From contig JAQFVV010006199.1 in assembly GCA_028023455.1 (NCBI GenBank), positions 2,916,001 through 2,980,000 of the forward strand: a stretch of DNA of 64,000 bases, written 5' to 3'. The position numbers and the translations under genes were made by a program. This document shows, piece after piece, positions 13,571 to 26,305 of the stretch. Position 1 is the first letter of the stretch; the number at the start of each line of letters is the position of its first letter. The notes under the pieces are model-generated. The model worked only from the letters and a program-made list of their open reading frames with translations, searched no databases and was not told the origin of the DNA. The stretch is from Epiperipatus broadwayi. Its lineage: Eukaryota > Onychophora > Udeonychophora > Euonychophora > Peripatidae.

Positions 13571-14084
13571 TCCAGATTACCATCTTCACACATATATGCT
13601 ATAAGTGCTCAGATATATATTAAGATAGCCAAATCTCATACTTTAATGGACAGGCTACAATCTACTCCTCACTCCAACTCTTCAACTGTCCATCCAATTG
13701 AAAATTTGATGATGGGATGCTCAAAGGCCACCCTGAGGCCAAGATTCTTGTCACACCCATGTTGACCTAAGGCCAATCTGTGTAAGCCTGTGTGTTTCAG
13801 CTATTACATAATTAGAGATGTCTGCCCATCCCTTCTATGGGTATTAAATGGATTATGTCCTGTACATGAGGGGTCAAATTGGCCTTAGGTCAACATGGGT
13901 GTGACAAGAATCTCGGCTTCAGGGTGGCCTTTGAGCATTCCATCATCAGATTTTCAATTGGATGGACAGTTGAAGAGTTGGAGTGTGAAGTAGATTGAAG
14001 CCTGTCCATTAAAGTATGAGATTTGGCTATCTTAATATATATCTGAGCACTTATAGCATATATGTGTGGAGATGGTAATCTGGA

Positions 14085-14126
14085 ACAACTGATGATTGTT
14101 GGTTTAGCATGAAATACGTATATTGG
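14085..14126 (+). ncRNA. Hammerhead ribozyme, family B, complete core
   Basis: Mirror image of the copy at 13529-13570. ACAA 14085-14088, CTGATGA 14089-14095, stem II, GAAA 14111-14114, ATACGTAT 14114-14121, A17 14122, TTGG 14123-14126. One stem I base (C to A) breaks the outermost pair; the rest is intact. Confidence 0.78.
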
Positions 14127-14285
14127 TGGATTATTTATCTTTTCAACATATATGTGTTGGATTGTATCAGTGTTATGAGATAGTATGGAGAGTGGTGGAT
14201 CATGTGAAAGTCTGTGCTCATATACCCTATATATTACATATATAGACATGGGTATATGTAAGCCTGTGTGTTTAAAGATATCAAT

Positions 14286-16589
14286 GTAAAAAATTTCTAT
14301 TACATAATTATAAATTTACTTTCTGATCTTTTACAAAACTAAATGTAGATACAATATCATCAACACTTAAGAATATTGCATAAGCCATTCTCTAAAGCAA
14401 TCACTGACAAATTTACCTGTCAATATTTTTGTGATTTTGAATTTTGAAAATGATCTCTCTCTACTAGCTACATTTATAGGAAGAATTAGCAATATTCTTA
14501 ATAATATGCTCAAATTTGGGTATAAAATGGTCAAATCATTTTTGTGAATATAAGTTAGAACATCAAGTGCATTTTTGAATTGAAATAATTTACTTTAAAA
14601 TAAATTCTTATTGCATAATATGCTTATCTAAGCTAATGTTCGTCAATAAAAGACTATGATACATGTTTCTAGAAGTTTTCTTCTACTAAACAATATTATT
14701 TATATGTCAGTCTTATTGCCACAAAAGTAATTAATTATATAAATCTTCATATGGTCTTTAATGTACCAATATTGATAACCAAAAGTGATAATTCTTATAA
14801 ACCATTTCAAACTATATAATCATTTACACACTTACTCTTTAGATATCTTATGGATTCTAATAGAAACAGCACAAACAATTTTAGAGACCAATAAAACATA
14901 AACTATTATATTTAAATTATGGATAAATAATGATTAATATAAATTAACAATCTCTTATCAAAACAAATTACATATGTACTAAGTCACGATATTGAAATTA
15001 TAATAATATATATAATTAAATTTTATTACTTATAGTATCTCTTTTTCTACTTGAGCTTTTCTCTTGTGAAACTTTAGTTGACCCAAACAACTATATACAA
15101 TAATAAATAGAAACAAATATTCTTTAGAACCTAAATTTCACTTTAAGTCTTTAAGAGTTCCAATTATTTTTATCTTGGTGAAATCTTTTAGAATGTTTTT
15201 TTTATTTTTATTTTTTTATAAAAAATGAATTAAAACCTTTGGCATTTTAATTGTAAAATCACTGAGGATGGACCAGACTTAAGTATGATAGAACAATAAA
15301 TGCTGACAAAATTTTATATTTTGAATTAATTCATTTATCTGGTAAACTTTATTAAAATCATGATAAATTGTTTTTTTTATTTGTGTAGGTGTTGAGTGGA
15401 TAATTAATCATTTTCTGAGAAGTAAAATTCACTAGCATTTAAAAAAAAATGTTTATAAAAATAATTCCATTAAATTTTAAAATGGGTTAAAACAAATATT
15501 CTCAGTGCAGGAGTGTACCAATTTTTTAAATATTTGCTTTAAACTATATGACTTTTGACACATTAGTATTGGCAAAATAGCTTTTAATTTTTCATTTCAA
15601 AAATATCTTTAAATTTCACTTTTTTAAATGCATTTTACCATGATAAATTTTTTTCAGATGTTTTATTTATTCATTAGAACAGTTGAAAGTATGCTCATAA
15701 TATTTTAAGACATTAAATAAAATATTATACTTTAATAAAATTAAACATACAATTTGCAATGTTACAACAAATATTTATATTACAGATATTAAAATAAGTG
15801 ATTATTTGATTTATTATTCTCACAATAATTGAGATTTTGTTTCAAATTTAAAATAACTTTACCTAAATATTTTAAAATAATATTTTTATATTTAAATATA
15901 CATGTACATTCACATTTAATTATTGCATTAAAAGTTTATGTCATTACAGTAAATAGTTTTACCAATATGTGTTCATTAACATAAATATTGCTTTACTGAT
16001 CCTATTTTAACTAATTTATTTACATGTATACAATATTAAGTATTTTATTAGTGTATTGTCCCCCTTTTTTCTCTTTTTAAACTTCTCTTTATATTGTTTT
16101 TAAAATTAAATAGAAAACCATGATTTTTCCAAAATTATTACAAGAATTTCAAATGCTAATCTTAAATTTTTTTAAAAATTTTGCTTGATACAGTAAATTT
16201 AAGATATTATATTTATTATTATTCTTTATTTTAGAGAAACCAAATAAGCACCACAAAGTATATATAATGGTATGGATAGTAATAGTAAAATGAACTGTTC
16301 CATTTTTGCATATCACATAGCTACATGATGTGAAATACAAAACCTCTTAAAACAGTGAAAGAATATATAACTACCAAATTGCATTTCAAGAAGTGATTGT
16401 TTATTTTAATATATTTATATAATAATGAATGAAGTCACATTAATTAATATTCATAACAACAAAAATGTATTCTTAATTTTGCACTGATCTTCTTGTATCA
16501 GCATCCTCATGCCTTGCTTACCACCTTCCACTGGTCCCGGCAGTAACATAGAAGATTGATAAAGGTTATATATAATTCTTATTTGATCT
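14286..16589. other. AT-rich stretch without recognisable genes
   Basis: Nothing recognisable apart from T and A runs. A less AT-rich patch at 16495-16560 lies next to the LINE fragment that follows and may belong to it. Confidence 0.45.
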
Positions 16590-16850
16590 AAGATAAGAGG
16601 TGTTTAAGCAGAGATTAGAGATAAAGAACTATTCTGTATATATGAAGTTCTTCCAAAACATAATATTAAATATAAAGAGAATAAAATGGCTTGGAAATGT
16701 TAAAAGAACAGAAAGTAATAGATAAAAAAGTTTAACTGGTAATTGAAAGAATCAAGATCAAAAGGATAACTGAAAAAAAATATGGATGAATAATTTCACA
16801 ATGATTTTAAGAAAAATAAAAATAAATAGTAGAAAAGCTAGATTATTATA
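16590..16850 (+). pseudogene. LINE reverse transcriptase C-terminal fragment
   Basis: One frame with a few stops reads EVFKQRLEIKN ..., then RIKWLGNVKRTESNR, then an interrupted K-K-x-W-M-N-N-F segment and L-R-K-I. This matches the end of many LINE ORF2 proteins, where W-x-G-H-V-x-R is followed by a G-R-P-K-R-W-x-D-x-x-x-D-L stretch. At least four in-frame stops make it a dead copy. It lies upstream of, and is separate from, the RT fragment at 18.3-19.3 kb, because the order of domains is reversed. Confidence 0.55.
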
Positions 16851-17204
16851 ATTAAAATTATTCATTAACTTTTTATATTGAAACATAAAAATTTTATACA
16901 TTCTTTTGAGTTTAAAACATAAGTAAAAAATTGAAATGATTCATTATAGATTAAAGACAATAAATTAAATTTACAGATACAAAAATCACTTTTGTGTAGT
17001 GAAAAGTAGCAATAATTTTGTTGACAATATATCCATATTGAATGACATAGAGATTGCCTACCAATTATATGCCACAGGTAGTTTTCATTTAATTTTTTTT
17101 TAAATTATTGATTCTGATATCTAGATTTACATAATAAAATTATACATCTCTAATTTCATATGTATTTATCCAAATTTACACATAAAATTCAGTAATGAGA
17201 TAAT

Positions 17205-17262
17205 ATCACATGATCACCATCTCTATACTACTGTATGGGGAGTTTTGCCTTTGTAATTAGTT
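17205..17262. repeat. Rearranged family A fragment
   Basis: catgatcaccatctct is the reverse complement of the family A tail and is followed directly by ctactgtatgg and agttttgcct in the opposite orientation. This is a collapsed inverted copy of the element end, without ribozyme. Confidence 0.55.
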
Positions 17263-18333
17263 AATAGTGAACATTTATTAATAATCCACATCATCATCAT
17301 TGGGAATTTAATCTTGCTTATAAAAATAACTAATATATTTTTTAAAATCTCTTTATTAAATTGTATGTTCTAATATTATTAAATGCAATTCATAAATAAG
17401 CAAAAATTCTATCTATGTGAAAGATTAATTGTGTTGGTTTTTATTATGAATAAATATATCTAAATAATTGTTGTGTTTGGAATTTAATTAAATTATGTCC
17501 TAATCAGAATACATTTACATGACTGCCTAATCATATTAAAATAACAGCATTTTTAAGTTTATAATGAATGATTTTAACATTTGTAAATAATATTTGGTAA
17601 GGGTAGAAATATAACAAATGAATAAAAGTTTTTTTTAAAACTGTAGTGTTACATCATTTCAATAATTAGCTAAATTTTTAACACTGAATAAATCTTAATT
17701 TAATACTTTTCCAAGTCAAGATCACTTCTATGCTATATCTAGTTTAATAGTTATCTCTAATAATAATAATTCAAAAGTTCATATATGTAAATTTTTAGTA
17801 ATACGTTTAATCTACTATGGCTGTTAGATGCATAATTGCATTAGTTCTTTTTTTGAATCCTATTCTTAGAGATAAAAATAAATTCCAGAGCTAGTCTGGA
17901 ATGTGGATATTATTGCACTAAACCATTTATTGTCTATCATTTTCTCAAGCTTACAGTAGATGGCTCTAGAGTAGAATGGAGAGAATTTCTGTTAGTTTAA
18001 AATTCTTTTGACAAAACAATTAAATCACTTATAATTACTTTATCAAAATGTGTTGATACAGAAACTTATTCACTATTCTTTCCCAGGAATAAAAATTAAG
18101 TCAAAGTTTAAATTTTTGATTTGTATTAATATTTTAAAGATAATACTGTATCAATTAAAATTTAACAAATACTTTTCACTATATCAGTTATTTTATTTTA
18201 GATTGCAATATTCGGCTCTTTAATTTTTTTTTATATTTAAAAAGTAGATTAGGCATAGTATTAAACCATTATAGCTTTAAAAATATTGTATTGCTAAAAA
18301 TGTATTATTTAGTCATAAAAAAGAATTTAAAAC
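17263..18333. other. AT-rich stretch without recognisable genes
   Basis: No supported feature was seen between the family A fragment and the LINE fragment. Confidence 0.45.
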
Positions 18334-19300
<967 letters not shown>

Positions 19301-19486
19301 TATTTAACAACTTTAAATAAGAACATTCATAATTAATAATTTTCATTTCCAAATAATTAACACAAACAAATTAAAGATGAAATAATATAAATTATTTACC
19401 TTTCTTTATCTTATAAAACTTACCATTATAAGAAAAATATAGGATCTTCCATCAATTAATACGATAAATTTTCAATTCAATATGAT

Positions 19487-19790
19487 CTGCTATGCTGGAA
19501 AGATTATAAATTTATGACACTTTTAAAGATTTACAGCTTAGCACTGCTTTTAACTAGGCCAGTTATATTCGTAGCACTAATATGAGTGTATAGACTCATA
19601 TTAGTGCTCTGTATATGATTGGCTGAATGAAAGCAATGCAAAGCTGCAAATTTTTAAAGGAGTTATAAGTTTATATCTCTTCTATATATTCATATTAATG
19701 CTATAAATATGATCAGCCTGGTGGAAATTGTGCTAAGCTGCAAATCTTTAAAGAAATCATAAGTTTATAATCTTTCCAGCATAGTGGATT
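19487..19790. mobile_element. Palindromic element with nested inverted and tandem copies
   Basis: The outer arms are inverted repeats: CTATGCTGGAAAGATT at 19490 and its complement aatctttccagcatag near 19771-19786, continuing inward with cagcttagcac/gtgctaagctg. A central hairpin agcactaatatgagt/actcatattagtgct lies at 19576-19610. The right half holds two tandem copies of the arm (19600-19680 and 19685-19788). Overall one minus copy is followed by two plus copies, the same geometry as family A block 1. No ribozyme core and no flanking duplication were found. Confidence 0.6.
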
Positions 19791-20149
19791 TCACTATATA
19801 TATAATTACAAATGAGTAAGGAAAGAAAAAAAGATAGATTGAGTTAAGATTAATTTTATTACCAGACAAAGATTTATCATAAATTAACGCAGAATTAATA
19901 AGAGTGATTAATTCATTAATAGATTGAAATATATTTAGTATAAAAATATGTAATAATCTGCGATGATTCAATCTGCTAATAGATTAAGCTATATTAAAGT
20001 TCTTATTTCATATGTGATAACAATGGATCTTTGTCTACAAATAAAATTAAGGTTATTAAAGATTACTTTTGTTGTTGGAAAATTTTATGTATTTTAATTA
20101 TAATGGTAACTTTATAAGATTAATGAAGAGTTTTTTTTTCATATGTCAA

Positions 20150-20213
20150 TGCGTTGACCGGGAAGCGAACCCGCGCCAGCTGCTTGGAAGGCAGCTATGC
20201 TTGACTATGAAGA
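20150..20213 (-). pseudogene. tRNA-Gly(TCC) pseudogene, 5' half lost
   Basis: On the minus strand the 3' two thirds of a tRNA-Gly are clear. The anticodon loop is CTTCCAA (anticodon TCC, complement of 20186-20188) on a GCTGC/GCAGC stem. The T arm has loop TTCGCTT between GCGGG and CCCGG, with one stem mismatch. The 3' acceptor strand TCAACGC and discriminator A are present. The D arm is eroded and the matching 5' acceptor strand (GCGTTGA expected near 20215-20225) is absent. It therefore cannot fold as a tRNA. It could be a relic of a tRNA gene or of a tRNA-primed or tRNA-targeting retroelement; it lies 120 bp before the Penelope-like fragment. Confidence 0.8.
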
Positions 20214-20329
20214 CTTTAAATAATAGGTTATACTATTTTATCTTTAATATATTTAATATGTATTAATTATTTGGAAGAGAAAATAAGTTATTTGTTAAGT
20301 ATTTTGATGTTGTTTGTTTGTAATGGAAA

Positions 20330-20910
20330 AGAATAAATTAGAGATATTAAATAAATTTAGTAGTTTTGATTCTTTTATAAAATATATTTTAGAAGGAGGA
20401 TAATTAGATTTAGTTCAATTAAAGTTTTTAGATTTATCAGTGATGAGATTTTAAAAATAAGTGTTTGGTATGCAATCATTATATTAAAAGAAAGGATTTA
20501 ACATCTAAATAAAGCAGTTGCTTTGAAGAGTTTTTATTAAGAAAATGAAAAATTAAATACTTCTAAAAAATAACTTTGTTAAAAAAAATACATTTATAAA
20601 GATTATTTTAGTATTAACTATTCGGATAAATTCGTTAAAAGTATTTTGTTTAATAGGAATTTTAGAATTGGTAATAATTTTTAAAATGTTAAAAGAAATG
20701 AAAATTCTGATTATTTCTTTATCTTTTAAATTATCTTATTATAAAGTATTAAAAAAAATTATAACATGCTTGGAAATAAAAAGATATCACGGAAAAAGAA
20801 TATTATTTTAAATAATTTATTAACTAATATAAAAGAGAAAGTTGATAAAAATGCCATTCCTAGAGTGATTTATATTATTACTTATTTTGTAAGAAATTAT
20901 ATATAGATCA
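20330..20910 (+). pseudogene. Penelope-like element fragment with GIY-YIG start
   Basis: The frame 20763-20906 reads NMLGNKKI ... NNLLTNIKEKVDKNAIPR, then VIYIITYF ... RNYI and a stop. This resembles the junction of RT C-terminus and GIY-YIG endonuclease in Penelope-like elements, where 'L-L-x-x-x-K-D-K' leads into 'G-V-I-Y-K-I-x-C-x-x-C-x-x-x-Y-I-G-x-T'. Here G-V-I-Y is R-V-I-Y, the Cys residues are lost and the YIG is cut by a stop. Upstream sequence to about 20330 is Lys/Ile/Phe-rich with frameshifts and may be the RT remnant, but I could not place RT motifs. Context supports the call: a hammerhead-bearing tandem repeat follows 450 bp downstream, as expected for Penelope pseudo-LTRs. Confidence 0.45.
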
Positions 20911-20913
20911 AAG

Positions 20914-21007
20914 TAACATAGTAAACAAATAAGTATCTTAGTTCTCCATTATATAGACAATAACATAGTAAACAAATAAGTATCTTAGTTCTACATTATA
21001 TAGAAAT
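20914..21007. repeat. Two-unit tandem repeat, period 47 bp
   Basis: taacatagtaaacaaataag ... is repeated at 20914 and 20961 with very few differences, indicating a recent duplication. Confidence 0.9.
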
Positions 21008-21364
21008 ATGGTTATTATGTTTGAGCAATCTAAAGTCTAAATATGAAAAAAAATGAAATAAAATGAATTAAAAAATATAGTAAAAAATTTATGATTCTAA
21101 ATCTTGTAACTTATTTAAGAATTCTTTTGATATTAAAGGCAATTAAAATGTAAGAGAGACTTATGAGATTGTTATGTATTTTTGTTACTTTACACTTAAG
21201 AAGTCTGCCATGGCAATGTAAACATTGTTTATGTATTTTTTTTACTTGTTTATTTTGGCTAGTTTATTAATTCTAATTTTGGTTTAATTTGTTTATTGTA
21301 TTAACTAGTTTAGCTTTTGGCTTTTAGTCATTATATATATATATAGTTAATTATTATATAAATG

Positions 21365-21985
21365 TTTAGCTTGAGTTGTCTTTTTGTATCTGGTGTCCTA
21401 GCTTCTCACTATGAGAGCCATAGCTCAAAACTGGGCTGGGGAAGGGGATAATCCTAGATAAAAAATGATTTCAATGCCATCTCTTGTAGCATTTATCATA
21501 AAAAAAATTTGTTTAGAGCTATTAGCATGCTCTTTATTTTACATATTTGTAATATATGACTTGATTTTATTACTATTATTATTTTGCTGTTGGGGACTTT
21601 GGCTAAATAAATTACTAAGCCTATTAATATATGGTGTATCTGAATTAAGTTCAGGTCCATATGGCTTTTTCAGTTGGAGAGCTAAATTTAAAGACATGTA
21701 GATGTCTGAAAGTTTCAGATCTTCTTATTAAGAGTTAACTATTAGATAAATGCTTAGCTTGAGTTGGTTTTTTGAATCTGGTGTCCTAACTCCTCACTGA
21801 AGAGAGCCATAGCTTGAAACTAGTCTGGTTATGGGGACAATCCTAAATAAAGATGATTTAAATGCCTTCTCTAGTAGCATTTATCATTTTAAAAAAGCTT
21901 GTTTAGAGCTATTAGCACGCTCTTTATTTTATATATTTGTAAATGCAAGCTATATAAATCATGTGATATATGACTTGATTTTACT
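21365..21985 (+). mobile_element. Hammerhead-bearing tandem repeat (Penelope pseudo-LTR-like), two units
   Basis: Two head-to-tail units share ttagcttgagttg, atctggtgtcctag/aac, the ribozyme, taaaaaatgattt ... atgcc, gtagcatttatca, ttagagctattagca, ctctttatttta and atatatgacttgatttta. Equivalent cleavage positions are after 21436 and 21825, giving a 389-bp spacing. The interior segment aattaagttcaggtccatatgg corresponds to family A gagttcagacccatatga, so the two families are related. It lies directly downstream of the Penelope-like coding fragment, and hammerheads are known to reside in the terminal repeats of such elements (established knowledge). The first unit's ribozyme is decayed (CTATGA, AAAAC); the second is complete. 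Confidence 0.65.
21789..21836 (+). ncRNA. Hammerhead ribozyme, Penelope-associated type, complete core
   Basis: CTGAAGA 21797-21803 (N7 = A), 4-bp stem II GAGC/GCTT with CATA loop, GAAA 21816-21819, palindromic stem III ACTAGT 21819-21824, cleavage C 21825. Stem I: TCA 21794-21796 with TGG 21826-21828, an internal loop TTAT, then CTCC 21790-21793 with GGGG 21833-21836. Stem II sequence differs from family A although the fold is kept, which is covariation in favour of a functional RNA ancestor. Confidence 0.75.
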
Positions 21986-23430
21986 AATATATATAACCAA
22001 CTATATATATATATAACGAATATAACTTATATAAATGAGTAAATATATTTATAAACAAATACATCTTTTTATATAATTAAATAAGCAATTTTTAAAAATA
22101 AATGAATGAATACTAAATTTTGCAAATCATTGCTTACAATATTAGAATGTCAAGTTCAGAAGATTTACAAAAATAAAAATGAGGCTGAAAGGATTTTTAA
22201 AGTTTCATGATATCTGCTTTCTTATATTTTAAGACAGGTGTCTCTCATTTCTTATTCATAATATACTTATAATAACGAAGATATTCAAAGCAAGGCAAAG
22301 AAGTTTACAGTTTTAATTGTAAATTTCGCATTCTCAGGAATAGGCAATCATTAAAAACAACAACAAATAATTGATGGTAATTTTCAAATAATATATAGAT
22401 TACAATATTTTTTAATTAATCAAAAGATTGTTATAATTTTTAGAAAATTAAAATAACTTTTCTAGAATTTAAAAATCACTGTTCTTATTTTTAATTAATT
22501 TTTCATTTAATCTAAAATTCTACTTAATTAATTTTCCCTTTTATCTCGTAATATTACCTTTTATATATACCAGAAAAAACAGCATTTACCAATCTATATT
22601 ATCTCAAAAAAAAAAAAAAAAAAAAGAATGCTTTCCAAAAATTTTCATATATATATAGCAAAAATAAAAAAGCCCATTATTATGGTTCTATTACCAGAAT
22701 TATATTAAATTTATACATTAATCATATAATTTCCATGTTCTATATACACATATAAAAACATTTTTAATTCCATACAAGATAAAAACAACTTCTGTCTGAA
22801 ATTATAATAAACCATAAGGTTTGATCATATTTCAAAAGAGAATAAGTTTCACTCTTCTAGAATTATTCTACAATTTTTATTGGTAAATAATATTTTATAT
22901 TACATTGTATTTTTATTATATTTGAAACATATTATACTGATAAAGGACATTTAGTTACATAGAGAGAGAGAGAAAGAAATTAATTTATAATAAGAAAACA
23001 TATATTTCAATCATAAATGCTCAGTTTTTTAAAATGATTCTTACAAATCTTGACAGCCTTTTAATGTTTAGAATATTAATTTGCTTTTAGATTCTCTCAC
23101 ATCATTTTTGTGATTCCTCAATAATTTCAGGATAGCCTCGAGAAATTATAAGCGATTCATCAACAAATATACTTATTTTCTTTGTTCCAAAATCTTTAAT
23201 ATAGTAGCAGAATTTTAATATTTCTCACCACATTTGCAATAAGTAACAGGTAAAAGAGATCGTAGGTCAAAATGTTTAATATAAAAATACAATTAATATT
23301 TCCTAAATTAAATTTTATTAACAAAAATATATATATATATATTGTTGGTTAACTTTTCTTAGACAAATAATTTAAGTTATTCGAAATATATTTAGTTTAC
23401 ATTCACATAACTTAGTACAATTGTATGTGA

Positions 23431-23462
<32 letters not shown>

Positions 23463-25517
23463 TCATATGTACTAAGTATATGTATAAGTATATATATATA
23501 TATATACATACTTAATGTGAAATAATGAATGGTTAGTGTAATTTTACACAGATTTCCATTAATCAAAATGATTACAAATCAAACGGTAATTAGAATTATA
23601 TCAAAATATTCATTTAAAGTATATTATTTTTAATAATATTTTTATATATGTGTTGCATATACATACATGTATTGAATTTATGACAAAAACCTGATAATTG
23701 GATGTTAAGAAAATTTATTATTGGTATGAGTTTCCTTGTGAAATTTATATTAAATTTATGTTAGATTTTATATATTTAAAATTATATATAAATATAGTTT
23801 TTCTATGTGAATGATTCAACAAAAAAACCCAACAAGAGAGCTACTATAGATTAATGGACAAGAGCTATTTAACTTCAGAGAGGTTGTCATTTAGTAGTAA
23901 TTGGTAGCTTTTGGTGGCAACATCAAAAGATAAAAGTTATCTCTGTTTACATGGCTACAAACTCACCTTTATTTTTTATTATAATAACAAACCAAGAAAA
24001 TATTAAATTTAACACACACACACACATATATATATAATTATTCATTCATTACTTAAATTATCAGTGATATGAGAGGTTAAGATAAAGAATTATTATTGAT
24101 ATGGAGAGTGATGGCAATATACAAACTCTAAGTTAAAAAATATTAGATTAAATTTTAACAAAGAAAAAAAATGTTAAATAAGTATTGATATTAAGGTTAA
24201 AAAATTGAAATAGAGCCATAGTTCAGTAATAATGATAAAAACTTAAACAAAATAGAATTGTATATTTCAATAATATAGCCTTACACAGAAATTTATGTGT
24301 TTTAATCAATAACATCAAAACTATATTGATGTAGAGCCAATCCTGATAGAAAAATAATCCATATTATACCAAGTGAGATGTCTTTATTATATTCATGTTT
24401 AAAGAAACCATATACCTTTAATATGGATTCCATCTGAGATCAACAAACTTATGGAATAAAACATCTTATATTCTTGTTAAATGAATGGTTATTATGACAA
24501 AAATATTTAAATAAAGAAATCTGTTAAAATTAATTAATTGACTTCAGAAAATCATTCATTACAAGATTGATTTATTGTAGTTTACACTGATACATTTAGA
24601 GATAATTCATTCCAGAACTATGGATAAAAAATTATCATGAAAGCAACTGTTAAAGCATATATAAGTGTGTTTGTGTAAAAATACATATAGAAGTAACAGC
24701 TGTATATAATACAATTATATTTTAATGACAACTAAAGTTCATTTTTTAAAAGCATAAAATTAAAATATAAGCTTACATATTCCTATAAAAATCAATGATC
24801 TGAATTTTTATTATTTTAGAATTTTCATTTTTTGTGAAATAACATAAAGTAGTGGTTCTATCTTGTTAGAAGCTTCACCATGCCTTCTAAGGCTATGTAG
24901 TCCAGTTTCTTTTGTTAATCTGGCGAAATTAACTTTGTTAGTAATACATTTTTTCATTAAAACATTACATGTTATTAAAAAACATCAATTTTTTTTATTT
25001 GCTTAACCTTTTCACAGATGATTGCCTAAGTGATACTATCATTCACCATTGGCTTACGATTATTCCATTAAAAAGTTTTGATTAGTTACAATATAAAGCT
25101 ATATTTTGGCTATTTATTTACTTTTTAATTCATCATTTTTTTAAAAAATGATATAGATCATTCATTTAACTATAATGAATTGTAATTAAAATCTTTGATC
25201 ATTATAGCTTTGTCTTCCAGAAATATTCTTTTTTCATTTCAGTACTGATCAATTTTTTTGACACTACTTTTTCTGGATTATGATTAAAGTAAAAGAATTT
25301 AAAAAACGAATAAAACTGAAGAAGTTGCAGAAAACTAAATGTAAATAAATTCACAAAATCAAATGTCTGATTGATCAAAGCTTATAAGTTGCAAAAAGTC
25401 TTGCGTATGTGATTGCTATTTTATCAAGCAGCACTTGTTATATATATTTTTTTATTTCAGTCAATAGTATTAATTGATTTATTACTTGCATGCTTAATAT
25501 TTAATTATCTATACTTT
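21986..25517. other. AT-rich stretch without recognisable genes
   Basis: Contains a poly-A run (22605-22625), a short GA tract (22959-22975) and several TA tracts, the largest at 23432-23461. Nothing else is supported. Confidence 0.45.
23432..23508. repeat. Two (TA)n tracts with inverted flanks
   Basis: TA tracts at about 23432-23461 and 23488-23506 are flanked by tatgtgagta and tactcatatg, making the region partly palindromic. Confidence 0.8.
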
Positions 25518-25623
25518 TACATCTTAGTTTAGAAAGGGTTTGAACTCAGATTTTCAAGCTCCCTACAGCTATCTTATACAACTGATACATATGACCACAT
25601 ACACGTGAAAAAATAAATGATCT

Positions 25624-25665
25624 TCAATATACATATATAATGCTGAATCAGCATTCATCAGTCAG
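25624..25665 (-). pseudogene. Decayed family B hammerhead ribozyme
   Basis: Minus strand: CTGATGA (25655-25661) and a perfect stem II ATGCTG/CAGCAT, but TATA replaces GAAA. Stem I is also weakened. Probably inactive. Confidence 0.65.
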
Positions 25666-26217
25666 TCCAGATCATCATTCCCCCTCCCCCATTTTCCAGT
25701 GCTCAGTTTATATTAAAATAGCAAATCTTCAAACTTTAATGGATAGGCTTTAATCTTCTCTATCCTCCAACTCTTCAGCCATACATACACTGACAAATCT
25801 CATGATAGAATGTTCAAAGCCTTTGTTGATGCCAATATTATGGTCATATTAATGTTGGCTTTAAGTCACTTTGACTCCTCATGTATAGGATCTTAATATG
25901 TACATTTAAATACATAGAAGAGAGATGGGCAGTATACAGGCTGAATATGTAATATTTTAAATAAAAGTATATTGTCTATACTGAACTTAATAGGGATTTG
26001 AATGCAGACTTTCAAGTTCCCTATAGCTATCCACTCTATTCTATACAACCAACCTATATGACACACACATGTAAAAAAGATAAATGATCTCTAATATACA
26101 TATTTTGAGCATGCATTCCATCATCAGATTTTCAATGATATTGATAAGAGTTGGAAAATGAAGAAGATTGAAGCCTGTTCATTAAAGGTTAAAGATTTGC
26201 TATAACTGAACACTGAT

Positions 26218-26253
<36 letters not shown>

Positions 26254-26263
26254 ATGATGTGGA

Positions 26264-26305
26264 CCAACTGACAAATGCTGATTCAGTATGAAATACGTGT
26301 ATTAA
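26264..26305 (+). pseudogene. Decayed family B hammerhead ribozyme
   Basis: CCAA then CTGACAA (G8 to A), stem II ATGCTG/CAGTAT, GAAA, ATACGTGT in stem III. The same G8 to A change is seen at 4192 and 10663; all are transitions. Confidence 0.65.

Larger units (their letters stand above)
13428..14272 (+). mobile_element. Family B hammerhead element, long inverted repeat with perfect 13-bp target duplication
   Basis: 845 bp. The left arm (13428-13776) is a minus copy; the right arm (13879-14232) is its inverted repeat, almost base for base over about 345 bp; the spacer is about 100 bp. A unique tail of about 40-50 nt (acatatatagacatggg ... gtgtgtt) follows the right arm. taaagatatcaat occurs perfectly at 13415-13427 and 14273-14285. 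Both arms hold a complete hammerhead core. RNA from either strand would fold into a long hairpin. The 119-residue minus frame inside the right arm (13890-14249) has no recognisable domain and is treated as incidental. Confidence 0.88.

Noticed and set aside
13890-14249. 119-codon minus-strand frame
   Set aside because: Lies wholly inside the right arm of the family B element and crosses the ribozyme. The inverted arm does not keep the frame, so it is incidental.
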